Shown: positions 1 to 8,500 of the stretch, in pieces
How positions within the stretch are numbered: position 1 is the stretch's first letter
Layout of the letters: the number at the start of each line of letters is the position of its first letter
Assembly (NCBI GenBank): GCA_965116165.1
Contig: OZ220484.1
Span: 2,790,001 to 2,854,000 of the forward strand
Length of the DNA stretch: 64,000 nucleotides
Direction: 5' to 3'
Origin: Azophilus sp965116165
Lineage (GTDB): Bacteria > Pseudomonadota > Gammaproteobacteria > Pseudomonadales > Azotimanducaceae
The notes under the pieces: generated by a model
The model's database searches: none
What the model was told of the DNA's origin: nothing
What the model saw: only the letters and a program-made list of their open reading frames with translations
Made by a program: the position numbers and the translations under genes

Positions 1-141
1 CATGTCGCTGAATTGGTCGGTGTACTCGGTGACGAAGAAGGGCCCGATGCCCATCTCGTTGACCCACTTCATGCAGGCGGCCTCGACATCGTCCACCACC
101 CATGCATTCTGAAAGACGGTTCGATCGGTTGGCTTTTTCAT
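1..141 (-). CDS. VOC/glyoxalase-like protein, N-terminal part (runs off the window)
   Basis: Translating the minus strand from the ATG at 141 gives a 47-residue start, MKKPTDRTVFQNAWVVDDVE, followed by a segment reading MGIGPFFVTEY. This is the usual N-terminus of vicinal-oxygen-chelate (glyoxalase or methylmalonyl-CoA epimerase-like) proteins. The ATG overlaps the TGA of the upstream CoA transferase by one base, so the two are probably translationally coupled. The substrate is not evident; the neighbour suggests a CoA ester. The rest of the gene lies outside the window. Confidence 0.7.
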   Translation of the reverse strand, partial: MKKPTDRTVFQNAWVVDDVEAACMKWVNEMGIGPFFVTEYTDQFSDM

Positions 142-1277
142 CATTGACCCGCGACCGCCCCGCTGTCCCGCAACGCCTGAATTTCCGCATTGCCGAATCC
201 GAACGAGCGCAAGATCTCGTCGGTGTGCGCGCCCGCCGCCACGGCGGCGCTCGGCGGTTTGGGCGAGGTGCGGCTAAAACGCGGGGCCGGCGCGGCCTGA
301 TGGATGCCGTCGACCGCCACAAACGTATTGCGCGCGTCGTTGTGCGGGTGCGCGATGGCATCGCGGAAGTTCAGCACCGGCGCGTAGCAGATGTCGGTGC
401 CGAGCATGATTTCGTCCCACTCCTCGCGGGTTTTGCTCTTGAAGATGGCTTCGAGCCGCCGCTGCATATCGGGCCATTGCGCGCGGTCCATCTGCGGGCC
501 GATGTCCTGCTGCTCGCCCAGCCCGGACTTCTCCAGCAACAGCGCATAAAACTGCGGTTCGATCGAGCCGATAGAAATGTATTCGCCATCCTTGGTTTCG
601 TAGGTTCCGTAGAAGTGCGCCCCGCCGTCGAGCAGGTTGCTGCCCCTTTCCGGTAGCCAGTGTTCGCCGTTCATCATGCCGAACAGGCCGTTCATCAACA
701 GCGCCGAACCGTCGGTCATGGCGGCGTCGACCACCTGACCCTTGCCGGAGCGGCTTCGCTCGAAAAGCGCCGCGACCATGCCGAATGCCAGCAACATGCC
801 GCCACCGCCAAAATCGCCGACGAGATTGAGCGGCGGGGTGGGACGGCGGCCTTTTTCACCAATGGAGTGCAGCGCCGCCGTCAGGGCAATGTAGTTGATG
901 TCGTGTCCGGCGGCATGCGCGAGCGGGCCGGTTTGCCCCCAACCGGTCATGCGGCCGTAGATCAGGCGCGGGTTGCGCTCAAGGCAAACATCCGGGCCTA
1001 GGCCAAGGCGCTCCATAACGCCGGGTCGAAAACCCTCGATCAGTGCATCGCTGCCCGCCACGAGCCGTAGGACCGTTTCCACGCCGTCGGGGACTTTCAG
1101 GTCAACGGCAATGCTCTTGCGGCTGCGCGCGAGCACGTCAACACTGGCTTGGCCAACGGAACTGGCGCGGTCCACGCGCACGACTTCGGCACCCATGTCG
1201 GCCAGCATCATGCCGCAAAACGGCCCCGGCCCGATGCCCTGTAGTTCGATGATCTTAAGCCCCGTGAGTGGCCCCAT
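141..1277 (-). CDS. Alpha-methylacyl-CoA racemase-like CoA transferase family III protein
   Basis: 378 residues, the usual length for the CaiB/BaiF family. The N-terminus (ELQGIGPGPFCGMMLADMGA) is the alpha-methylacyl-CoA racemase signature. The residues of the known racemase active site are visible: His125 in GHDINYIAL, Asp155 in GDFGGGG and Glu240 in GSIEPQF. Racemisation of 2-methylacyl-CoA is therefore more likely than CoA transfer; it would feed branched or sterol side-chain acids to beta-oxidation. The reading frame stays open upstream to 1685, but ATG 1277 (MGPLTG) is where family similarity begins and it avoids overlap with the divergent nitroreductase. It is coupled to the VOC gene downstream. 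Confidence 0.88.
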   Translation of the reverse strand: MGPLTGLKIIELQGIGPGPFCGMMLADMGAEVVRVDRASSVGQASVDVLARSRKSIAVDLKVPDGVETVLRLVAGSDALIEGFRPGVMERLGLGPDVCLERNPRLIYGRMTGWGQTGPLAHAAGHDINYIALTAALHSIGEKGRRPTPPLNLVGDFGGGGMLLAFGMVAALFERSRSGKGQVVDAAMTDGSALLMNGLFGMMNGEHWLPERGSNLLDGGAHFYGTYETKDGEYISIGSIEPQFYALLLEKSGLGEQQDIGPQMDRAQWPDMQRRLEAIFKSKTREEWDEIMLGTDICYAPVLNFRDAIAHPHNDARNTFVAVDGIHQAAPAPRFSRTSPKPPSAAVAAGAHTDEILRSFGFGNAEIQALRDSGAVAGQ

Positions 1278-1356
1278 GGCGGATTCCTCAAATTGTCTGG
1301 ACGGTAGGTGAACAGAGCCTAGAATAACAGACCTCCGGCTCGAATAGGCCCAACCA

Positions 1357-1977
1357 ATGACCCTAGAAATCGATCTTGCCAGCGTCGATACGGTGCTCTC
1401 GACGGCGCGTTCGGTCCGTCGTCGTCTTGACTTCGAACGTCCGGTGGAACGCGCCGTCCTTTTTGAATGCATCGATCTTGCCACCCAGGCGCCCACCGGC
1501 CTCGGCGGCGAGAGCTGGCGCTTTGTCGTGGTGGTGGATGCCGTGCAAAAAAAGCCGCTTGCGGAATTGTATCGCGCCGTACTCCACGAACTTGCGGAAC
1601 GGCGCGGCCTTGTCATCAAACCCGCCCAGCAGGCATTGGTGGCGCGGCTGCACGAAATTCCGGCGATGATTTTAGTGTGTTGCAACGCACCCGCGCCGGC
1701 GGGCGAGATTGCCGCCGAGGTAGCCTACTATGGCTCGATATTGCCGGCGGCCTGGTCGCTCATGTTGGCGTTGCGGTCGCGGCGGCTCGGCGCTACCTGG
1801 ACAACCTTGCTGTCGTCCCGGCAGCGGGAGGTGGGAGAGATACTGGCATTGCCCAAAGACGCGGTGACAACGGTCATGTTGCCGGTGGCCTATACGAAGC
1901 ACGCCAAGCTGGCCAGAGCGAAACGTCTATCCGCGCGGCAGGTGACTTATTGGGATGTCTGGGGCAATACGCTCTAG
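1357..1977 (+). CDS. Nitroreductase family protein
   Basis: 206 residues. ARSVRRRLDFERPVE near the start and PTGLGGESWRFVVV near residue 50 are the FMN-binding signature of the nitroreductase fold. The C-terminal region, with LGATWTTLLSSRQ and MLPVAYTKH, also fits. Such enzymes are FMN-dependent NAD(P)H oxidoreductases acting on nitroaromatics, quinones or enones; the substrate here is unknown. It is transcribed divergently from the racemase-like gene, with 79 bp between the starts. The stop codon TAG sits at the left edge of an IS5-like MITE. Confidence 0.85.
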   Translation: MTLEIDLASVDTVLSTARSVRRRLDFERPVERAVLFECIDLATQAPTGLGGESWRFVVVVDAVQKKPLAELYRAVLHELAERRGLVIKPAQQALVARLHEIPAMILVCCNAPAPAGEIAAEVAYYGSILPAAWSLMLALRSRRLGATWTTLLSSRQREVGEILALPKDAVTTVMLPVAYTKHAKLARAKRLSARQVTYWDVWGNTL

Positions 1978-2077
1978 GGAAGGTCTGAACAATTCGATAG
2001 AGTAGCATTGATATAATTATAAATTATTGATTTTTATAAATTATTATGCCGACATCACAGAATTAATCAGAGGTTCC
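1978..2077 (+). mobile_element. IS5-like MITE, family A, copy 1
   Basis: A 100-bp element starting GGAAGGTCTGAACAATTCGA and ending TTAATCAGAGGTTCC. It is flanked by CTAG on the left and CATG on the right, so any 4-bp target duplication is imperfect. The interior is more AT-rich than other copies. It abuts the stop codon of the nitroreductase gene. Confidence 0.8.
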
Positions 2078-2162
2078 CATGTACTGGCTCAGATACCTTT
2101 CGGAACTTTCCCCCGCCGATTCGAGCATGCTTGTTTCATCCAAACAAACAAGGAGCCTGGGC

Positions 2163-2357
2163 ATGGAGCTGTTACACGCCCGCCCCTCCCGCAGGCGCCC
2201 GCGGGTCAATGCCAAGACCGGCGCGACCGCCCGGCGGCGCGTCGATTCTCGCCCGGACCGCCCGGCGGCTCGGGCTGTTCGAGCTGCTGGACGAGGCGGT
2301 TTCCGTGAAGGTCCGCGACCGCGGCGCCTCCGGCGATGCTTATCAAAGAATCGGGGA
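2163..2357 (+). pseudogene. N-terminal remnant of a transposase
   Basis: An ATG at 2163 opens MELLHARPSRRRPRVNAKTG. After a frameshift, another frame reads ARTARRLGLFELLDEAVSVK and then RDRGAS. That string resembles N-termini of IS1380/IS4-type transposases. The same block, with a different indel, stands in front of the second RTX gene (62811-63007). Only the N-terminal ~65 residues remain. Family assignment is from memory of the motif and is uncertain. Confidence 0.45.
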
Positions 2358-2367
2358 TAAAAATTCG

Positions 2368-2400
2368 TTGACAGCAGTCCCGTCCCGTACTGTGCACAAT
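2368..2400 (+). promoter_or_regulatory. Possible (damaged) promoter of the first RTX gene
   Basis: TTGACA at 2368-2373 is a perfect -35 hexamer, and CACAAT at 2395-2400 is a possible -10, but the spacer is 21 bp. The paralogous region at 63018-63045 lacks a 5-bp repeat (cccgt) and has a 16-bp spacer. This copy therefore probably carries a weakened promoter. Confidence 0.35.
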
Positions 2401-2440
2401 GTACGGAACGAATTAAATTTAGGTGCGGGAGGGCATGGCC

Positions 2441-3967
2441 ATGTCGAAAGAGTTATGGGAGGGCACAACCGGTGATGACGAGTATTCGGTCACCACCAGC
2501 GATGCCTATAGGATTTATGGCTTGGCCGGCAACGACAGGCTGACCGGCGGTGTGGGCGACGACGAGCTGTCCGGCGGTGAGGGCAATGACGTCTTGAAGG
2601 GCGGTGGCGGCGACGACCATCTGGACGGCGGCACCGGCACCGGCAAAGAAACCCTGAATGGCGGCGCCGGCGTGGATTGGGTTACCTACAAGTTCTCAAC
2701 GGTTGACGTGACGGTCAATCTTCAGATCGGCTCCGACCCCGCCAACCCCGGCGACGCCAGTGGCGAGGATGACGAGGGCAATACGCTTTTCGATCATGAG
2801 CTTTCCCATATTGAGAACGTTGAGGGCTCCGACTGGAATGACAAACTGACGGGCAACGAGAAAGATAACTTCCTAAAAGGCGGCGGGGGTATCGACACGC
2901 TGACGGGCGGCGGCGGTGACGACAGGCTGGATGGCGGCTACGGAGGGGACACATTGGATGGCGGCGATAACAACGACGAGGGCGGAGATTGGGCCGTCTA
3001 TCGGTCCTTGGCAGCTATCCATAGTGTGACGGTAAATCTTCATAGTGGCTACGCCCATATCAAGGATGCGAAGGGCGATACGCTTTTCAGTGATACGCTT
3101 GTTGACATTGAAAATATTGTGGGCTCCGGCGGGGATGACATGTTGGTGGGCGACTCGGGAGACAACAGGTTCAGAGGCGGCGGGGGTGGCGACAGGCTGT
3201 ATGGCTACGGCGGCATTGACACGCTGGAGGGCGAGGCCGGCGATGACACGCTTGATGGCGGGGCTGACGGTGATTTCCTGTACGGTGGCCATGGCAATGA
3301 CAAATTGTACGGCCGTGATGGCGGCGACTGGCTGGAAGGCGGCTACGGAAAGGATAATCTGTACGGCGGCCCTGGCGTTGACACGTTGTATGGTCACGAT
3401 GGCGATGACACGCTCTCTGGCGGTGCCGGTGGTGATTTCCTATATGGCGGTGCCGGCGACGACAGGTTGGAGGGTGGTTTAGACTTAGGCGACTTAGGCG
3501 ACTTAGGCGACGACACAGACTTATGCGACGACACACTGTATGGCGAGGGCGGCTCGGACGCCCTGTACGGGCGCGACGGAAATGACTGTCTGTATGGCGG
3601 CGACGGTGACGATAAGCTTGACAAGGAGGGTATTGGTGGACTCAATGGAGGAACCGGCAATGACTTCATCAGTGGCGGTGCCGGCGAGGATGACCTCTTT
3701 GGTGGCGAGGGCAACGACGATATGGACGGCGGCACCGGCGACGACCGGCTTTGGGGCGAAGACGGCACGGACAGGCTGCACGGTGGCGACGGCGACGACA
3801 CCCTGGAGGGCGGATGGGGCGACGACACCCTGCACGGCGGTTCGGGCGGCGATACGTTCGAGGGCGCGCAGGCGCCGCCGGGCGGTTGTGTTCGCCCCCT
3901 CCGCCCCGGGCGGCGGCGAGAGGGACACGATCCTGGATTTCGACAGCGCCGAGGGCGACAGGATTGA
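2441..3967 (+). CDS. RTX-type calcium-binding repeat protein, copy 1 (frameshifted)
   Basis: From ATG 2441 (MSKELWEGTTGDDEY), with a GGAGGG ribosome-binding site 7 bases upstream, the frame encodes about 30 nonapeptide repeats of the GGxGxDxLx type. These form calcium-binding beta-rolls in proteins secreted by type I secretion. A GTG at 2423 would add six residues, but the paralogue at 63086 starts at the equivalent ATG. Within the GC-rich run 3863-3887 the frame is lost, so the C-terminus becomes unrelated (GGCVRPLRPGRRREG) and stops at 3967. The natural C-terminal secretion region survives in another frame to 4187. A 9-bp tandem repeat near 3482-3508 encodes DLGDLGDLGD. No type I secretion genes are in the window. 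Confidence 0.75.
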   Translation: MSKELWEGTTGDDEYSVTTSDAYRIYGLAGNDRLTGGVGDDELSGGEGNDVLKGGGGDDHLDGGTGTGKETLNGGAGVDWVTYKFSTVDVTVNLQIGSDPANPGDASGEDDEGNTLFDHELSHIENVEGSDWNDKLTGNEKDNFLKGGGGIDTLTGGGGDDRLDGGYGGDTLDGGDNNDEGGDWAVYRSLAAIHSVTVNLHSGYAHIKDAKGDTLFSDTLVDIENIVGSGGDDMLVGDSGDNRFRGGGGGDRLYGYGGIDTLEGEAGDDTLDGGADGDFLYGGHGNDKLYGRDGGDWLEGGYGKDNLYGGPGVDTLYGHDGDDTLSGGAGGDFLYGGAGDDRLEGGLDLGDLGDLGDDTDLCDDTLYGEGGSDALYGRDGNDCLYGGDGDDKLDKEGIGGLNGGTGNDFISGGAGEDDLFGGEGNDDMDGGTGDDRLWGEDGTDRLHGGDGDDTLEGGWGDDTLHGGSGGDTFEGAQAPPGGCVRPLRPGRRREGHDPGFRQRRGRQD

Positions 3968-4187
3968 TTTGAGCGGACTAAGCGGTGTGGACGATTCCGG
4001 CGATTTCCTGGATTTATTGATTTGAGCGGACTAAGCGGTGTGGACGATTCCGGCTGTTATGAGTCTGATGAGGGACGACGATGGAGTCGTCAAAGGGGTC
4101 GCCATTGACCTGGTGGCGGTGGGTGGCGGCACTATTGAGCTGATGGAGCTGACCGCATTTTTGGACGATGACGACTTTATTTTCTGA
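3880..4187 (+). pseudogene. Out-of-frame C-terminal part of RTX copy 1
   Basis: Frame 0 from about 3888 reads VVFAPSAPGGGERDTILDF and then SAEGDRIDLSGLSGVDD, the normal end-block of RTX proteins, and stops at 4025. A segment of about 38 bp at 3963-4000 is repeated at 4016-4053 (offset 53 bp, not a multiple of three), adding a second lesion. After that, VAIDLVAVGGGTIELMELTA and a DDDDFIF ending at 4187 match the C-termini of the other RTX proteins here. The gene is therefore broken at least twice near its 3' end. Confidence 0.65.
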
Positions 4188-4259
4188 GCGGGCCACGGGC
4201 CTGTCGGCGTGGGGCACGGAAGACATATTAACAGTGGACATATTACAGGAGACGCAGAA

Positions 4260-5327
4260 ATGACGACACAGGATATTTCCCTCACCGGCGGCGCCGATGA
4301 CGACAGCCTGGTTGGCGGATCGGGCAACGACACCCTGGACGGCGCCAAGGGCAACGACACGCTGACGGGCGGCGACGGCAACGACATCCTGTACGGTGAC
4401 GCCGGCGACGACACCCTGGTCGGGGGCCGGGGCGGCGACAGCCTGTACGGCGGCACCGGCGACGACACCCTGGACGGCGGCGGCGGCCACGACACCCTGT
4501 ATGGCGGCGAGGGCAGGGACACCTTTGTGTTCGCGGCGGGGGACGGCTCCGCCCATGTCGCCGATTTCGAGGCGGGCGAGACGATCCGGATTTCCGGTGT
4601 GTCCGGCGGGTTCGCGGGTCTGGTCATCGAGCAGATCGGGGACAACGCCGTCATCCGCCATGGCGACGGCGACACGATCACCCTGCAGGGTGTGTCGGCG
4701 GATTCGCTGGGCGCGGACGACTTCGAGTTCCCGGCGGCCGGGAACGCCCCGCGGGACGGCGGCGACAGCGACCTGCGGGGCGCGCCCCCCGGCGATGTTC
4801 CGAACGGCAACGACGGCGCTCCACAGGGCGCATCGGACGGCGACACCCCGAACGACAACGGCGGCGACACGACGACCGACGATTCCAGCGGCGGGGACGA
4901 GACGACACAGGATATTTCCCGCACCGGCGGCGCCGGCGACGACAGCCTGGTTGGCGGATCGGGCGACGACACCCTGGACGGCGCCAAGGGCAACGACACG
5001 CTGACGGGCGGCGACGGCAACGACATCCTGTACGGTGACGCCGGCAACGACACCCTGGTCGGGGGCCGGGGCGGCGACAGCCTGTACGGCGGCACCGGCG
5101 ACGACACCCTGGACGGCGGCGGCGGCCACGACACCCTGTATGGCGGCGAGGGCAGGGACACCTTTGTGTTCGCGGCGGGGGACGGCTCCGCCCATGTCGC
5201 CGATTTCGAGGCGGGCGAGACGATCCGGATTTCCGGTGTGCCCGGCGGGTTCGCGGGTCTGGTCATCGAACAGATCGGGGACAACGCCGTCATCCGCCAT
5301 GGCGACGGCGACAAGATCACCCTGTAG
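4260..5327 (+). CDS. RTX-type calcium-binding repeat protein, N-terminal part ended by an in-frame amber stop
   Basis: ATG 4260 (MTTQDISLTGGADDD) follows an AGGAGA site with 7-base spacing. The product is 355 residues: two near-identical blocks, each with about nine GGxGxDxLx nonapeptides, a DTFVFAAGDGSAHVADFEAG end-motif and an Asp/Gly/Pro-rich linker. The stop TAG at 5325-5327 replaces the CAG found at the same position of the first block (4685 region), a single C-to-T change. The same frame stays open from 5328 to 9146, so the ancestral protein had about 1628 residues. TAG is used as an ordinary stop elsewhere in the window, so recoding is unlikely. Confidence 0.75.
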   Translation: MTTQDISLTGGADDDSLVGGSGNDTLDGAKGNDTLTGGDGNDILYGDAGDDTLVGGRGGDSLYGGTGDDTLDGGGGHDTLYGGEGRDTFVFAAGDGSAHVADFEAGETIRISGVSGGFAGLVIEQIGDNAVIRHGDGDTITLQGVSADSLGADDFEFPAAGNAPRDGGDSDLRGAPPGDVPNGNDGAPQGASDGDTPNDNGGDTTTDDSSGGDETTQDISRTGGAGDDSLVGGSGDDTLDGAKGNDTLTGGDGNDILYGDAGNDTLVGGRGGDSLYGGTGDDTLDGGGGHDTLYGGEGRDTFVFAAGDGSAHVADFEAGETIRISGVPGGFAGLVIEQIGDNAVIRHGDGDKITL

Positions 5328-5550
5328 GGTGTGTCGGCGGATTCGCTGGGCGCGGACGACTTCGAGTTCCCCGCGGCCGGGAACGCCCCGCGGGACGGCG
5401 GCGGCGATGGCGCTCCACAGGGCGCGCCCCCCGGCGATGTTCCGAACGGCAACGACGGTGGCGGCGGCGCTCCACAGGGCGCATCCGCCGGCGACACCCC
5501 GAGCGACAACGGCGGCGACGCGACGACCGACGATTCCAGCGGCGGGGGCG
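4261..5550 (+). repeat. Tandem duplication of a ~640-bp RTX coding block
   Basis: 4261-4903 and 4904-5550 are near-identical in sequence and order (nonapeptides, end-motif, low-complexity linker), at an offset of 640 bp that gains a few codons toward the end. The second unit carries the amber codon. The duplication keeps the reading frame. Confidence 0.8.
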
Positions 5551-8500
5551 AGCTGAGCGGCGGCAGCGGCGACGACACCCTGGACGGCGGCGCCGGCGAC
5601 GATGTGCTGAAAGGCGGCAGGGGCGACGACACGCTGAACGGCCACGGGGGCGACGACACCCTTCGGGGCAGCAGGGGCGACGACACCCTGGACGGCGGCG
5701 ACGGCGACGACACCCTGCGGGGTGCCCGAGGCGACGACATCCTGACCGGCGGCGCCGGCGGCGACACCCTGACCGGCGGCAAGGGTTCCGACACCTTCGT
5801 GTTCCGGTCGGGGGACGGCGGCGACACCATCACCGATTTCGGGGAGGGCGACCGGATTCGTCTTGACGGGGTCTCGGTCGGCTTCGGGGCGCTTGATATC
5901 CGTCGGGACGGCGCCGACACCGTCATCCACCACGGCGACGGCGACACGATCACCCTGCGGGGCGTGTCGGCGGACTCCCTGGGCGCGGCCGACTTCCTGC
6001 TTCCCGACGCGGCCCCGGGCCTTCCCGGCAGCCAGGGAAGCCCGCCCGCGCAAGACGCCGGCCAGGCCCAGACTTCGAACAAGCCATACGGCGCCGGCCA
6101 GAGCCAGAGGGCGACGACCACCCCCCACGACGACGACTGGGATGGCGAGGGCGTCGGCGCCAGCCACATCCTAACCGGCCGCATCCAAAGGGGCACCGAC
6201 GGCGCCGACACCCTGAGCGGCGGTGGCGACAACTACACCCGGAACCGCGGTGACGACAGAGACATCCTGCTCGGTGGCGCGGGCGACGACACCTTGGACG
6301 GCGGCTTCGACAAAGACATCCTGCACGGTGGCGCGGGCGACGACACCCTGAACGGCGGCCACGGCGGGAGCAAGGACACCCTGTACGGCGGTTCGGGCGA
6401 CGACACCCTGAACGGCGGCAGCGGCAAGGACACCCTGTACGGTGGCGCGGGCGACGACACCCTGGACGGCGGCGACGACAAAGACATCCTGCACGGTGGC
6501 GCGGGCGACGACACCCTGAACGGCGGCCACGGCAAAGACACGCTGTATGGCGGTGACGGCGACGACACCCTGAACGGCGGTGGCGAGAGCGGCACTGCCG
6601 ACTGGAGCAACGACACCCTGTACGGCGGTGCGGGCGCCGACACCCTGGATGGCGGCGGGGGCGTCGACACCTTCGTGTTTCGGGCGGGAGACGGGAACGA
6701 CACCATTACCGATTTCTGGACCGATTTCCGGGGGCGCGGCGGCGACAAGATTCATCTCAGTGGGATTTCCGGCGGTTTCGGAGCGCTCGATATCCGTCAG
6801 GACGGCGACGACGTGATCATCCGCTACGGCGACGGCGGCGACACGGTAACGCTGCTGGGCGTGAGGGCGGAATTCCTTGACGCCGGCAATTTCAAATTCG
6901 GCGCCTCGTCCGGCGTTCTGCTCGGCGGCGGGGTCGACGACACCCTGTACGGGGGTGCGGGCGACGATACTCTGGAAGGTAACCGGGGCGACGACACCCT
7001 GTACGGCGGTGCGGGCGACGACACCCTGGACGGCAGCTGGGGCGACGACACCCTGTACGGCGGCTCGGGCGACGACACCCTGAGAGGCGACTGGGGCGAC
7101 GACACCCTGTATGGCGACGACGGCGACGACACCCTGTACGGCGGCTGGGGCGACGACACCCTGTACGGCGACGACGGCGACGACACGCTGGACGGCGGCT
7201 TTGGCGACGACACCCTGTACGGCGACGACGGCGACGACACCCTGGACGGCGGCTGGGGCGACGACACCCTGACCGGCGGCGCGGGTTCCGACACCTTCGC
7301 GTTGCATCGGGCGGGAGCCGGCATCGACACCATCACCGATTTCGGGGAGGGCGACAGGATTCGTATCGATGGATTTTCCGGCAGTTTCGGGGCGCTCGAC
7401 ATCCGTCAGGACGGCGACGACGCGATCATCCGCTACAGCGGCAGCGCGGTCAGGCTGCAGGGTGTAAAGGCGGACTCCCTTGACGCCGGCGATTTCCAAT
7501 TCGACGCGCTCCCGCCCCCCACGCCCGGGGTTCCCATCGTGGAAACGTTCGATGATCCCCTGTCCGATGACTGGAATGGCGAATTCTTGAGCTGGGGCTC
7601 CATCTTGAGACCCCTACCCATGCAGGGCGTCGTGAGCCCCATAAAGAGCATACTGAAGGGCACTGCCGGCAACGACACCCTGACGGCGAAGGTTCCGGGA
7701 TTGGCTGGCGTCCTGCTGGGCGGTGACGGCGACGACACCCTGATCGGCGGATCGGGCAATCAGGTTTTGCACGGTGGCTCGGGCAACGACACCTTGCACG
7801 ATGGCTCGGGTGGCGACCGCGGCGCCTTGTACGGTGGTTCGGGTGACGACACCCTGCACGATGGCTCGGGCAAGGACACCTTGTATGGCGGCGCGGGTTC
7901 CGACACCTTCGTGTTCCGGGCGGGAGGCGGGAACAACACCATTGCCGATTTCGGGGAGGGCGACAGGATTCGTATCGATGGGGATTCCGACGGTTTCGGG
8001 GCGCTCGACATCCGTCAGGAAGGCGACGACGCGATCATCCGCTACGGTGGCGGCACGGTCAGGTTGAAGGGTGTAAAGGCGGACTCCCTTGGCGCCGGCG
8101 ATTTCCAATTCGGCAGCCATGGGCCCGGATCCGCCGGCCTCACCCTGGAGGGCGAAATCCGGGCAAGCAGCATCCTGACGGGTGGCGGAGGCGACGACAC
8201 ACTGTATGGCAGCCACTGGGGCGACGACATCCTGAATGGCGGTGCGGGCGACGACACTCTGGATGGTGGTGCCTGGGGCGACAGCACCCTGCATGGCGGT
8301 GACGGCAACGACAGCCTGTATGGCAGCCACTGGGGCGACGACATCCTGAACGGCGGTGCGGGCGACGACACCCTGCATGGCAAATCGGGCAACGACATCT
8401 ACGTGTTTCGGGCGGGAGACGGGAACGACACCGTTGTCAGTTTCGGGAATGCGAATGGGTTTGGGTTAAGGTCCGGTGTGAGTAATGTTGACAAGATTCA

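Noticed and set aside
1363..1685. 5' extension of the racemase-like gene to 1685
   Set aside because: It would overlap the divergent nitroreductase, and the added residues have no family similarity. ATG 1277 fits the family start.
2715..3928. Minus-strand frames opposite RTX copy 1
   Set aside because: Same mirror effect of the glycine-aspartate repeat; nothing resembles a protein domain.
5325..5327. Amber recoding or pyrrolysine insertion
   Set aside because: TAG is the normal stop of several genes here, no suppressor or pyl gene is seen, and the tandem copy has CAG at the same position.
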